From M3007 sp031425035 (lineage in GTDB: Bacteria > Bacteroidota > Bacteroidia > Chitinophagales > Saprospiraceae): 64,000 bases of DNA. The stretch lies in assembly GCA_031425035.1 (NCBI GenBank), contig JANPIN010000065.1, positions 1 through 64,000 on the forward strand, in the 5' to 3' direction. The notes beneath the pieces are model-generated. The model worked only from the letters and a program-made list of their open reading frames with translations, ran no database searches and was not told the DNA's origin. Positions 41,545-50,015 of the stretch are shown in pieces; position 1 is the first letter of the stretch; the number at the start of each line of letters is the position of its first letter. The position numbers were made by a program, and so were the translations under genes.

Positions 41545-42204
41545 ATGAACGCTCCCGCACCTTTATCCATGTTTGCTGACCAGAACCGGCAACCAGCGGC
41601 CATGCGCGGCTATTATCGCTGGCATGCGGCCATTTACGATGCTACGCGCTGGACGTTTTTGCTCGGGCGCAATACATTACTTGGTCATTTACCCATTCAG
41701 GATGCGCAGGAGCAAACCCTGCTGGAAGTTGGCTGCGGTACGGGGCATAACCTGCAGCTATTGGCGGAGCAACATCCCCAGTTGCAGTTGATCGGGGTGG
41801 ATGTGTCTTCGGATATGCTGGCCCGGGCAAGCCGCTCGGCCGATAAGTACGCCCAAAGAGTTCAACTTTTTGAACGCCCGTATGCCGCCGCGGCCATGAC
41901 GCTGACGCAACCCCTTGATTTCGTCTTGTTTTCCTATGCCCTGACCATGTTCAATCCTGGCTGGGAAGAAGCCATTACCTCTGCCTGGGAGGATCTTTCG
42001 CCCGGCGGCCGCATTGCCGTTGTTGATTTTCACCGGACGCCCAGCCACCTGTTCCGCTGGTGGATGGGTAAAAACCATGTGCGGATGGAAGGGCATCTCC
42101 TCCCGCAACTACAAGGCCGGTTCCGCACCGAATTATTGGAGATCCGGCCGGTCTTTTTCGGGCTGTGGGAGTATTTTATGTACATCGGGGTCAAACCGGC
42201 TTAA
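41545..42204 (+). CDS. btaB: BtaB-like SAM-dependent methyltransferase
   Basis: 219 residues. Motif I is LLEVGCGTGHNLQLLAEQHP (about 58-77), followed by IGVDVSSDMLARAS, a DFVLFSYALTMFNPGWEEAI region and SPGGRIAVVDFHRT. Its size and N-terminal YYRWHAAIYDATRWTFLLGR region are like BtaB, the N-methyltransferase that adds three methyl groups to diacylglyceryl-homoserine. It starts 10 nt after btaA, so co-transcription and a two-step DGTS-type pathway are likely. A hairpin (42315-42345) lies downstream. Confidence 0.78.
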   Translation: MNAPAPLSMFADQNRQPAAMRGYYRWHAAIYDATRWTFLLGRNTLLGHLPIQDAQEQTLLEVGCGTGHNLQLLAEQHPQLQLIGVDVSSDMLARASRSADKYAQRVQLFERPYAAAAMTLTQPLDFVLFSYALTMFNPGWEEAITSAWEDLSPGGRIAVVDFHRTPSHLFRWWMGKNHVRMEGHLLPQLQGRFRTELLEIRPVFFGLWEYFMYIGVKPA

Positions 42205-42314
42205 CACATCTTTCATACAGACTTCATGCACAGTTTCCCGGCAAAAAAAGGGATAGCCCCACCTTTGCGGCGTAGTCAGATTCAGTAGTTAGCACACGAA
42301 AATGGGTTTCAGTT

Positions 42315-42353
42315 AGTGGGAATGCGGCGTAATGCCGCCTTTCCACCTTTTTG
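42315..42353 (+). terminator. Probable terminator after the btaAB-like genes
   Basis: GTGGGAATGCGGC and GCCGCCTTTCCAC pair with a few mismatches (42315-42345), then CTTTTT. It would separate btaAB from the phosphatase-like gene. Confidence 0.55.
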
Positions 42354-42419
42354 AACACTGGCTGCGGCATGGTTTTAAAGAGACTTATTTGACCACCCTT
42401 GACTATCCGCATAAACAGT

Positions 42420-43709
42420 ATGAAAATACGCACCACGCTTTTCCTTTTCACCCTGTTTCTTTCACCGCTTGCTGCCCAGAATAGCGTGCCCATCGCTACG
42501 CCCCTGACTACCCTGGCCGATATTTTTTCCAGACAACTGACCACCCTGGCCAGCGACACGAGCCTGACCTTTGAACAGGTGCAACCCATTTTTGCCAATT
42601 TATTCGAACAATACCGCCGGAAAACGCGCCATACTGTGGCAAAAAAGGCCGATAAACGGTTTCTGATCGTCGTCACGCTGGATGGTTTCCGCTGGCAGGA
42701 AGTGTTTGGTGGCGCGGATAGCCTGCTGTTACATAATGTGACTTATACTTCGGATACGGCCGCCTATCATCATCAGTATTGGGCCGCCACCGCATCGGAA
42801 CGCCGGCAACGACTGCTGCCTTTTTTCTGGTCCATATTGCAGGAGCAGGGCCAGCTTTATGGAAACCGCGCGTACCAGAATCACGTGAACGTAGCCAATA
42901 GTCTGTGGTTCAGTTACCCCGGTTATAATGAGTTGCTGACCGGCCGCCCGGATGATGGGCGTATTTACACCAACGCGAAATTGCCCAACCCCAATGAGAA
43001 TGTACTGGAATACATCAGCCGGCAAAAGGGCTTTCGTAACAAAGTAGTGGCCTTCGGTTCCTGGGATGTTTTTTCGGCTATTTTCAATGAAAAACGCGCC
43101 CGTTTCTCCGTGAACAGCGCCGGGGAAAACCGGACCGACCGAACGCTACGGGCTACGAATGATTACTTTGATCTGCTCAGGCAAAATCACCCGGCAGGCT
43201 GGCCTAAAAAGGAATGTTTCGACGCTTTCACCCGCAGTGCCGCCGCCGACTATTTACAACGCCGCCATCCCCGGCTGGCCTATATCGGCTTGGGCGATAC
43301 CGATGAAGCAGCCCATGCCGGACATTATGACCGCTACCTGGATGCTGCCCGGGAGACGGATCAATGGCTGGCCGAACTGTGGCAATTCCTGCAGCAGGAT
43401 CCCGTTTATCGCGGCCGGACAACGCTGCTGATCACCACCGATCATGGGCGCGGTTCGGAAGAGCCCCGTCAATGGCGCGATCACAGCCGGCATGTGCCCG
43501 GTTCGGATCAGGTGTGGCTGGCCGCCATCGGACCGGACAGCCCCGCGCTGGGCGAAGTGGCGCTACCCATGCAAATTTATCAGCAGCAGATCGCCCAGAC
43601 AATTGCGCAATTGCTCGGCTGTACTTTTCTGACCGATCATACGGTAGCGCCGGCCATTAGCAGCATTTATAAAAAAATGCTGGAAGGGCACTTGACCGCT
43701 AAAAATTAG
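42420..43709 (+). CDS. Exported alkaline phosphatase-superfamily enzyme
   Basis: 429 residues from the ATG at 42420 (MKIRTTLFLFTLFLSPLAAQ), a signal peptide. The metal-binding core of the alkaline phosphatase/sulfatase superfamily is present: FLIVVTLDGFRWQEVFGG with the first Asp, YPGYNELLTGRPDD at the usual nucleophile (Ser/Thr) loop, AYIGLGDTDEAAHAGHYDRY with Asp/His ligands, and TTLLITTDHGRGSEE with the Asp-His pair. The substrate is unknown; phosphodiester or phosphomonoester lipids would fit the neighbouring lipid genes but this is inference. It is convergent with GH3, 1 nt apart. Confidence 0.8.
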   Translation: MKIRTTLFLFTLFLSPLAAQNSVPIATPLTTLADIFSRQLTTLASDTSLTFEQVQPIFANLFEQYRRKTRHTVAKKADKRFLIVVTLDGFRWQEVFGGADSLLLHNVTYTSDTAAYHHQYWAATASERRQRLLPFFWSILQEQGQLYGNRAYQNHVNVANSLWFSYPGYNELLTGRPDDGRIYTNAKLPNPNENVLEYISRQKGFRNKVVAFGSWDVFSAIFNEKRARFSVNSAGENRTDRTLRATNDYFDLLRQNHPAGWPKKECFDAFTRSAAADYLQRRHPRLAYIGLGDTDEAAHAGHYDRYLDAARETDQWLAELWQFLQQDPVYRGRTTLLITTDHGRGSEEPRQWRDHSRHVPGSDQVWLAAIGPDSPALGEVALPMQIYQQQIAQTIAQLLGCTFLTDHTVAPAISSIYKKMLEGHLTAKN

Positions 43710-43710
43710 C

Positions 43711-45258
43711 TTAGGATTGCGTCAACTTTTCCAGGGCCATAAAATTCTCGAAATCAGTGAGTTGCGTGCCTTTCAGTACCCGCGGAATTTTGGCCTGGCC
43801 ATTGAGTTTGCCGCGTTTTTCCAGCCATTTCAGGAAAACTGCATTGGCGACAAACTCCACTTTGACGGTTTTTAACGCGTAAATCCGTTCCACGGCGTAG
43901 TCATCATTGAGCCGGCATAAGGCCTCGTCGACGGCTTTGGCAAAGGCGATTTCACTCACCATCGGGTTTTCGCAGGCCACATACCAGTGGTGGGCCCAGT
44001 AGCTGCCGGTGCGGACACCCGCCACGGTGAATTCCCGGACGCCCGCCCGCAAGGCTGCATCCGCCTGGCGTACGGCTTCGTTCAGGTTATCGATAGAAAT
44101 ATGTTCCCCGCAGGCCGAAAGGAACTGTTTGGTGCGGCCGGTAATCCGGATGTCGGCATTTTCAACATCGGTGAACTGGACCGTATCACCCAGTAAATAT
44201 CGCCAGGCGCCGGCGCAGGTACTCAGCAGCAGGGCATAGTGGACGCCTTCTTCCACCGCATCCAGGCCTACTGTTTCCGGATTCGGGCTGCGCAGATCGC
44301 CATTATCGTCAAAATTCTGATCCGTGAACGGCACGAATTCATAGAAAATCCCGCCATCGGTCAATAAGCGCATAGCGCGGCTGTCAAAACGGTTCTGGTA
44401 GGCGAAAAACCCTTCCGAGGCCATATAACTGTCTATATACTGCACCGGCTGGCCCAGCAATTTTTCAAAAGTCGGGCGGTAGGGTTCAAAAAATACCCCG
44501 CCATGCACCAGCAGGGAAAAGTTCGGCCAGAGTTCGTGAATGTGCCGCAGGCTGTACCGCTCGATGATTTTTTCCAGGATCAACTGCATCCACATGGGAT
44601 TGCTCACGGCGGAACCCACGTCCCAGCCCGGCGCAGCTTCGGTAATGCGTTCAATCCGGTCGCTCCAATCGGGCAGGCTGGTCGTGGCGAGGGTGGGCCG
44701 GTAGTAGTGTTCCATCCAGCGTGGACGGTTCAGCCCGAGCATACCGGAAAGGTCGCCGCTTAGATGCTGGCCCTCCTGTTTAAGAGTGGTACAACTGCCG
44801 ACCATGAGCATCTGTTTGGAGAAATGCGTGGCGGGCAGGTTTTGCCGGCTCAGGTCAAAAAACAGCCGCCGGGCCCCGCGTTTCATCATGTACAACATAT
44901 CGTCGGTCACGGGAATATACTTCGTGCTGGCCTGGCTGGTCCCGCTGGAAAGCGCGAAATACGGCGTAGCGCCCGGCCAGCAGACATCGGTTCTATCATG
45001 CAGATGCGACTGCGACCACCAGCGTTCATACAGGGTGTGGTAGTCGGTAGCGGGTACCTGACGGCGGTAAGTTTTGTAAAGATCCGCACTGTGGAGTATT
45101 TCCCGAAAACCGTAGTAGCGGCCAAAGGCAGTGGATTTTGCTTTACTAAGCAGTTGGATCAGCTGCTGTCTTTGTTGTTCGGCGGGCGTACTGCGGGGAC
45201 GTTCCACCCGGGCGCTAAGCTGCGCCGATTTTTGAATAATTGCGCTTACAAGCGACAT
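43711..45258 (-). CDS. GH3-family acyl-acid amido synthetase-like protein
   Basis: 515 residues. The GH3/auxin-responsive fold is visible: YYGFREILHSADLYKTYRR, the ATP-binding FALSSGTSQASTKYIPVT (serine-rich P-loop-like), IDSYMASEGFFAYQNRFD and LLLSTCAGAWRYLLGDTVQF. Plant GH3 enzymes conjugate amino acids to auxin or jasmonate through acyl adenylates. In Bacteroidota, homologs are common and of unknown role. It is encoded opposite the phosphatase and is probably separately transcribed. Confidence 0.85.
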   Translation of the reverse strand: MSLVSAIIQKSAQLSARVERPRSTPAEQQRQQLIQLLSKAKSTAFGRYYGFREILHSADLYKTYRRQVPATDYHTLYERWWSQSHLHDRTDVCWPGATPYFALSSGTSQASTKYIPVTDDMLYMMKRGARRLFFDLSRQNLPATHFSKQMLMVGSCTTLKQEGQHLSGDLSGMLGLNRPRWMEHYYRPTLATTSLPDWSDRIERITEAAPGWDVGSAVSNPMWMQLILEKIIERYSLRHIHELWPNFSLLVHGGVFFEPYRPTFEKLLGQPVQYIDSYMASEGFFAYQNRFDSRAMRLLTDGGIFYEFVPFTDQNFDDNGDLRSPNPETVGLDAVEEGVHYALLLSTCAGAWRYLLGDTVQFTDVENADIRITGRTKQFLSACGEHISIDNLNEAVRQADAALRAGVREFTVAGVRTGSYWAHHWYVACENPMVSEIAFAKAVDEALCRLNDDYAVERIYALKTVKVEFVANAVFLKWLEKRGKLNGQAKIPRVLKGTQLTDFENFMALEKLTQS

Positions 45259-45462
45259 AGGGCAAGGCTAAAATGAGTTTCCAATGCCGTAAAAGTCCAA
45301 CGGATCTGCTGACTTCTCTGCGCTTATTACGTTAATACTTTTTCAAAAACCATTTATTAATATGCTGGTAGTAAATACTTTACATAAAAGTAACACCCGG
45401 TTTAAAGATCGTCTTCCGCTAACCTGTTTTCTTTGTCGAAAAGTAAACTTAAGCGTATTCCG

Positions 45463-45969
45463 ATGTTTCTCCGCGCCTACCGACCTGAAGACAAACAAGC
45501 CCTGCAGCAACTGTTTTTTCTAACCGTACATACGGTAAACGACCACGATTATACGCCGGCACAACTAGCCGTTTGGGCGCCGGTTATGCCGGACCGCCGC
45601 TTTTGGAGCCAACTGGATGATCAGATTTGTTTTGTCGTGGAAAATCAACGTTTGCCCGTCGGTTTTATCAGTGTGGCTGCCGATGGCGCCCTGGGTTTCC
45701 TGTACGTACATCCTGATTTTCAGGGGAAAGGCATTGCCAGCGCGCTTTATAAACAGGTGGAACGGCTCGCCCGCAAACGTGGATTCGGGCATTTGGAGGC
45801 TCTTGCCAGCATCACGGCCCGCCTGTTTTTCCAAAAAAAAGGTTTTCTATTCGTCGAGGAAGTCCGCGAAACCCGGCAAAACGTGCATTTTTTGCATTAT
45901 AAAATGGCTAAATCCCTGCTGCTGCCGGATGCTGCTGCCAAAGGCCTGGAACGGGCGCATTCCGGTTAA
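45463..45969 (+). CDS. GNAT-family N-acetyltransferase
   Basis: 168 residues from the ATG at 45463 (MFLRAYRPEDKQALQQLFFL); a TTG ten codons upstream is less likely. The GNAT fold shows the acetyl-CoA loop in LYVHPDFQGKGIASALYKQ (motif A, Q/RxxGxG/A) and AITARLFFQKKGFLFVEE near the end. YTPAQLAVWAP and the VHTVNDHDY start are typical of bacterial GNATs annotated as acetyltransferases acting on amines. The exact substrate is unknown. Confidence 0.88.
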   Translation: MFLRAYRPEDKQALQQLFFLTVHTVNDHDYTPAQLAVWAPVMPDRRFWSQLDDQICFVVENQRLPVGFISVAADGALGFLYVHPDFQGKGIASALYKQVERLARKRGFGHLEALASITARLFFQKKGFLFVEEVRETRQNVHFLHYKMAKSLLLPDAAAKGLERAHSG

Positions 45970-45984
45970 ACCCCACCAATAAAA

Positions 45985-46018
45985 ATCCCCCGGCGTTTTT
46001 GGAAAAACATCGGGGGAT
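45985..46018 (-). terminator. Terminator for the DUF6249 gene
   Basis: ATCCCCCG/CGGGGGAT stem (45985-45992 and 46011-46018), with an inner GTTTTT/AAAAAC pair. On the minus strand the stem is followed by TTTTTATTGG, so it terminates the minus-strand gene ending at 46042; it also separates it from GNAT. Confidence 0.75.
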
Positions 46019-46041
46019 CGAAGAGTAAGTGCCATTTTAGC

Positions 46042-46407
46042 TTACAACTCCGGGTAAGTAGGCGGATTTTTGCGCTCGTAAAAGTAAGAACCAAGCATTC
46101 CTAATCCGCCGAATAAGGCGATTAGAGCGAAAAAGATGCCGGTGCGGGTACTTTCGGAGGCATTCACGAACATGGCTTCGTTCAGAAAAAGGGCCAGTAG
46201 CAAACCGATCCCGGCCCCAACGAACATCAGCCCGTTTTTCAGGGTTTGCGATGGATTGAGTCGGCGGTTCTTATCCTTGGGATTCATGCCGCGTTCGATC
46301 ATCGCCATGTTCTCCTTGTTTTCGAGGTAGCGAAGCCCCCAGATCATACAGAAAGTGGCAACAGGAGCCACCCCGAAAAGAAAAATAATTGCCATTGGGC
46401 CTTCCAT
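46042..46407 (-). CDS. DUF6249 membrane protein
   Basis: 121 residues. Pattern: an N-terminal membrane helix (about 5-25), the conserved cytosolic NMAMIERGMNPKDKN stretch, then two helices (about 57-75, 88-106) and an end in YERKNPPTYPEL. This matches DUF6249, a small membrane family of unknown role, often next to ECF sigma genes. It is downstream of the ECF operon by about 100 nt, on the same strand. Confidence 0.75.
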   Translation of the reverse strand: MEGPMAIIFLFGVAPVATFCMIWGLRYLENKENMAMIERGMNPKDKNRRLNPSQTLKNGLMFVGAGIGLLLALFLNEAMFVNASESTRTGIFFALIALFGGLGMLGSYFYERKNPPTYPEL

Positions 46408-46509
46408 AACCGATTGATTTTGTTGTGAACTGAAAGAGTAATTGTTGTTGTTGCTTACTCTGACAGTAGGATTGCGGTCGAGGTTACAGTCGGAAGCATT
46501 TTTCTTTGT

Positions 46510-46983
46510 TTACCGGCCACCGCCGCGTCGCAAATTCTGACGTTCGGCTTTTTTCTCCCGGAATTCCTGCAATTTCTTGACCAGTCCTTCGCGGAATTGC
46601 CTTTCCGCTACTGGCAGTCTGGCGATTTTACGGACGGAAAGAACCTTACGCAGATGAACCGTCAGGTCCTTTTCCAGGTCTATTTCCTGTTGCTTCAGGT
46701 CAAAATATTTACGCACGTAATCCTCCGCCTCCGCATCAGTCATGACGTCGAGCTGGCGGTCGGTCTTAATTTGCAGTTGCAGTTTTTCGCGGTTGGTCGT
46801 GTATTCATTGAAAATGGGCCAGAAATTCTGCGCTTCCTCCGGGCTGAGTTGCAAAACATCGGTATACACGGCTACCCGATAAGCGCGAATGCGATCACCG
46901 GCCGGCCGGTTGTCTGCCGTTTGGGCTTGCATGGACGCCTGGAAAGCAGATAAAATCAAAACAATTAATAAGATACGCTTCAT
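46510..46983 (-). CDS. Periplasmic protein resembling sensors of ECF sigma systems
   Basis: 157 residues from the ATG at 46983 (MKRILLIVLILSAF); the frame is open to 47049 upstream. A signal peptide (to about residue 20) is followed by a mainly helical domain with LQLSPEEAQNFWPIFNEYT and a basic C-terminal tail (FREKKAERQNLRRGGGR). Proteins of this kind are called sensors of ECF-type sigma factors in Bacteroidota and resemble Spy/CpxP-like helical chaperones. It is the third gene after sigma factor and anti-sigma-like protein, so it probably reads envelope stress. Confidence 0.75.
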   Translation of the reverse strand: MKRILLIVLILSAFQASMQAQTADNRPAGDRIRAYRVAVYTDVLQLSPEEAQNFWPIFNEYTTNREKLQLQIKTDRQLDVMTDAEAEDYVRKYFDLKQQEIDLEKDLTVHLRKVLSVRKIARLPVAERQFREGLVKKLQEFREKKAERQNLRRGGGR

Positions 46984-47023
46984 GGTGTGGTGATTATGGT
47001 TTGAAGGTGCGGGTTGCTGGGCT

Positions 47024-47587
47024 TTACAATAATTGCTCGAGGTCTTCATCGCTCAGGTCGTTCAGCAAATTATCGAGGTCTTCCGGATGCAGATCGTCCA
47101 GCGCCTGTTGTCGTTTTGAGCGGTTCTGGTCGGGGTTCGCGGCTGGTGGTTCGGGCAATTGATCAGTCGATTCGCTGGCAGGTAAAGCCGCCAGTTGCTC
47201 CGTATCGAAATCATGCACGTTGTCAAAAACGTAGGTTTCAACCTCTTCTTCGCTCAACTCGGGCATGCTGACCTGGGCCAGTCCTGCCGTCTGTTCATGC
47301 AGCGGTTGGGGTTTAAAAAACCAGACGGCAGCAGCCAGGAGTGCCAGTCCGGCAGCCAGCGCGGTCAGTACGCGTGGTTGCAGCAGACGGTGCAGCCATT
47401 GGTGGCCTCGCTGTATGCCCCACGCCGGGCGCGCCGGACGTCGGGCGCCCATCGTATCCAGCCGGCTGAAAATCTGGTGGTCCAGCTCGTCAAAATAACC
47501 ATCAGGCGTACGGAAACCATCCCCCTGTGCTTTCAGGTCGTGGAGCAGGGAAGCATGTTCCCGCAGTTCGTCGTCCAGATTTTCCAT
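47024..47587 (-). CDS. Anti-sigma-factor-like membrane protein
   Basis: 187 residues from the ATG at 47587 (MENLDDELREHASLLHDLK); an in-frame TTG three codons upstream is less likely. The cytosolic part has FRTPDGYFDELDHQIFSRL, a common Bacteroidota anti-sigma-like motif. One membrane helix (about 73-91) follows, then an acidic periplasmic tail rich in Leu/Asp (ALDDLHPEDLDNLLNDLSDE). It sits between the ECF sigma factor and the periplasmic sensor, which is the expected place for an anti-sigma factor. No zinc-binding HxxxCxxC is visible. Confidence 0.7.
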   Translation of the reverse strand: MENLDDELREHASLLHDLKAQGDGFRTPDGYFDELDHQIFSRLDTMGARRPARPAWGIQRGHQWLHRLLQPRVLTALAAGLALLAAAVWFFKPQPLHEQTAGLAQVSMPELSEEEVETYVFDNVHDFDTEQLAALPASESTDQLPEPPAANPDQNRSKRQQALDDLHPEDLDNLLNDLSDEDLEQLL

Positions 47588-47623
47588 GATATGCAAACTT
47601 TATGTGGTCAATGGGTGAATCGT

Positions 47624-48184
47624 TTATTGTCCTTCTCCTTCCCGAAAAACCGCCTCGATCTTTTTCGTGGCGTGGTGAAAAGAGGCTTTTAAGGCGCCCA
47701 CGGAAGTGTTCAGCAGGGTGGACATTTCTTCGTAGGGCATTTCTTCATAGTAGCGCAAGTTAAATACAATGCGTTGTTTTTCAGGCAATTGTACAATTGC
47801 TTCCTGCAGCCGTATTTGCAGCGCGTCCCCATCGAACCAGGGGTCTGCCTGCAATCGGCCAGCGGCTGGCGAATCATCATCCAGGGAAGCCGAGGCATGC
47901 CGAGCTTTGTTTTGCAGGTGGGTCAGCGATTCGTTGGTCGCGATCCGGTAGAGCCAGGTATAGAGTTTGGATTTGCCCTCGAACTGTAGAATGCCCCGGT
48001 ATATTTTAATGAACGTGTTCTGTAAAACGTCGTCGGCATCTTCATGGACCAGCACCAGGCGACGAATATGCCAGTATAACCGTTCCCGGTACTGCGCCAT
48101 CATTTGCCGAAAGCCACGCTCGAAGGTGGCTTCGGAGCGGAGCAGGGCCATGATTTGTTCGTCTGTCGCGGTTAGGTTATTCAC
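47624..48184 (-). CDS. ECF-type RNA polymerase sigma factor
   Basis: 186 residues from a GTG at 48184 (MNNLTATDEQIMALLRSE); TTG 48199 and ATG 48151 are alternatives. Region 2 shows LVHEDADDVLQNTFIKIYRG and WLYRIATNESLTHLQN. Region 4 shows LPEKQRIVFNLRYYEEMPYE and STLLNTSVGALKASFHHA, the helix-turn-helix that binds -35-type sequences. It heads the minus-strand operon with an anti-sigma-like protein and a periplasmic sensor, so an envelope or stress response is likely. Confidence 0.9.
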   Translation of the reverse strand: MNNLTATDEQIMALLRSEATFERGFRQMMAQYRERLYWHIRRLVLVHEDADDVLQNTFIKIYRGILQFEGKSKLYTWLYRIATNESLTHLQNKARHASASLDDDSPAAGRLQADPWFDGDALQIRLQEAIVQLPEKQRIVFNLRYYEEMPYEEMSTLLNTSVGALKASFHHATKKIEAVFREGEGQ

Positions 48185-48274
48185 CTGTGTTGGATGCAAT
48201 GCTTCCGGGTTTAGTTACTATGACCATTGGAGTGGCTTGGGGTTTAATTGAAAGCGCGAAAAACGCAAAAAAAA

Positions 48275-48299
48275 GCCAGACGCGGCATAAGCGTCTGGC
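48275..48299 (-). terminator. Terminator for the AntA-like gene
   Basis: GCCAGACGC (48275-48283) pairs with GCGTCTGGC (48291-48299). On the minus strand the stem is followed by a run of eight T. It lies 37 nt beyond the stop at 48337. Confidence 0.85.
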
Positions 48300-48336
48300 A
48301 AAAATATCAAATAAGAAATTCAGGTCAATAAAGGGT

Positions 48337-48678
48337 TCAGGCAGCCGATTGAAAGAGGTTCATCTGCCCGTTTTGTTCCACGACTTCGAGTAGCCGCGCA
48401 TACTTCATTTTGTGTTTACTGTTGGTCCGCAGGGCGATGAGTTTCGCCATCTCCAGCGTCAGGTAATAGTCTTCCAGGGGCTCACCCGGACGCGGCCGTT
48501 TGGCATAGTCGCGGTAAAGCTGTGGGCGGCGAATACCATCGTTGAATTCGTACACATCGCGCATCCAGCGGCGAACCTGAGCGCCGTACTGACGTACCGG
48601 CAATTTCAGGGCGGCGTGAAAACTGGAGGCCGTCACCACTTTTGTTCCTTTCTTACTTTCCAAAACTTCGAGTTCCAT
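48337..48678 (-). CDS. AntA-like DNA-binding-type protein
   Basis: 113 residues. It contains GTKVVTASSFHAALKLPVRQ, then RRWMRDVYEFNDGIRR and DYYLTLEMAKLIALRTNSKH, which resemble the AntA/AntB antirepressor domain (Wx(n)DY...LTLxMAKxIA). AntA domains occur in phage and plasmid regulators. Here there is no phage context; the gene is separate, with its own terminator. The role may be a small chromosomal regulator. No name is justified. Confidence 0.6.
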   Translation of the reverse strand: MELEVLESKKGTKVVTASSFHAALKLPVRQYGAQVRRWMRDVYEFNDGIRRPQLYRDYAKRPRPGEPLEDYYLTLEMAKLIALRTNSKHKMKYARLLEVVEQNGQMNLFQSAA

Positions 48679-48858
48679 AACTGTCTCGTTTTGTGTAGGT
48701 TGCTTTTTAATGTTATTAACAGTACAAAACTAAACAACTTGTTTATTAAAACAAATTATTTCACCTTTTTTTTCAGCAATAATTTATGAAAATCTCGTAA
48801 TAAATTGATTATGAGCACATTGAAACTAAACATTTTTTGTTGGCGACAATAAAAATGT

Positions 48859-49965
48859 TTATTCGCCGGTCACCATCAGCGGAATGGTTTGCAAGCGGTG
48901 ACCGTCCGGGCCGTCCAGCTGAACTTCCAGGAAACCCAGCCAGTGCGAGCTTGGCGGCAGTTCTAACGGCAAACGTACCGTACCCGCCTGTACCTCCGCC
49001 CACTCGAAGGTGTTCATTAGCTGCCCCTGCGCCGACCAGACGCGTCCATGCAGCGTACCGCCGAAAGGCAGTGTTACTTCCAGCCAGGCCGGACCACTGA
49101 CTGGCTGGGGCAGTACCCGCAGTTGCAGCGCCGGTAATGTGGCGGCTTCCTGGGTGCCCACCGCGCAACTGGGCGCTACCGTCGGACACCAGGTCCGGTT
49201 CGCCAGCGTACAATCAACAATATAGGGGTTCGGTTTGCCTTCCTGGTAGGCCGCGATGCGCCAGGTCTTGGTCAACTCGGCCCCATCCGCCGGGTCCTGC
49301 TGGTTCCATTGGCAGAGGGTGGGCCGCTGCAACTCGAAAAAGTCGGGGTCGGCCGCGTTGGCCTGGTTGCGGTACATGGTATAAAAGTAAAAGATGGCCC
49401 GGGCGACATCGCCTTTGGCCACCTCGCGCGGTTCGAAAGCCGCCGCATTCGATTCGGCGTACAGGTTGATGTTCTGGGTCGGAATGCTGGAGGAGATCTG
49501 GGTGCCCAAAAACCACTTCTGCGTTTGCGCATCCGGAATATCGGCAAAAGGTTTGTCGGCACGCGCTTCATTGACTGGAATACGGGCCGGGAACAGGTGG
49601 TGCATATCGCTGTTCCCATTGGTGCCGGCGGTGGCGCCTTTGGACTGCGGGTAGGCGTGTTCGGTGTTCATGCCGGTGGAGATCCCATTCAGGTACACGT
49701 ACTGCGTAGGGTCCTGCGTGGGATCGAGGTAGAGCGCGTAATTGGTATAAATGCAGCGCAGGGTATCATCATCTTTCGCCAGCACCCTGGCAAAAAGCGT
49801 GTCGCGGGCATGCGCATAGTCGAGTACGACGTTGGGGCGGTAGGCATCGAAGAGGTTATCCAGCAGTTCCTGACCAGAGAGACCGGGAAAAATAGGGCCG
49901 AAAGTCTGGGCCTGCAGGTAGGTAGCCAACAGCAACAGCAAGGAGATGACAAAAGGACGCGACAT
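48859..49965 (-). CDS. Secreted endonuclease I-family nuclease with T9SS-like tail
   Basis: 368 residues from the ATG at 49965 (MSRPFVISLLLLLATYLQA), a signal peptide. The NucM/EndA-like nuclease domain (about 20-265) includes NTEHAYPQS and SDMHHLFPA with the Asn/His catalytic and metal ligands, and an EVAKGDVARAIFYFYTMY helix. The C-terminal 80 residues (QLRVLPQPVSGPAWLEVTL...LQTIPLMVTGE) resemble a T9SS sorting domain, though degenerate. It should cut extracellular DNA for nutrients or biofilm turnover. Confidence 0.85.
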   Translation of the reverse strand: MSRPFVISLLLLLATYLQAQTFGPIFPGLSGQELLDNLFDAYRPNVVLDYAHARDTLFARVLAKDDDTLRCIYTNYALYLDPTQDPTQYVYLNGISTGMNTEHAYPQSKGATAGTNGNSDMHHLFPARIPVNEARADKPFADIPDAQTQKWFLGTQISSSIPTQNINLYAESNAAAFEPREVAKGDVARAIFYFYTMYRNQANAADPDFFELQRPTLCQWNQQDPADGAELTKTWRIAAYQEGKPNPYIVDCTLANRTWCPTVAPSCAVGTQEAATLPALQLRVLPQPVSGPAWLEVTLPFGGTLHGRVWSAQGQLMNTFEWAEVQAGTVRLPLELPPSSHWLGFLEVQLDGPDGHRLQTIPLMVTGE

Positions 49966-50015
49966 AGTCAGGAATAAGGTTTTAAAACACAAAGGTAGAT
50001 TCTTCTGCGGCCTTC

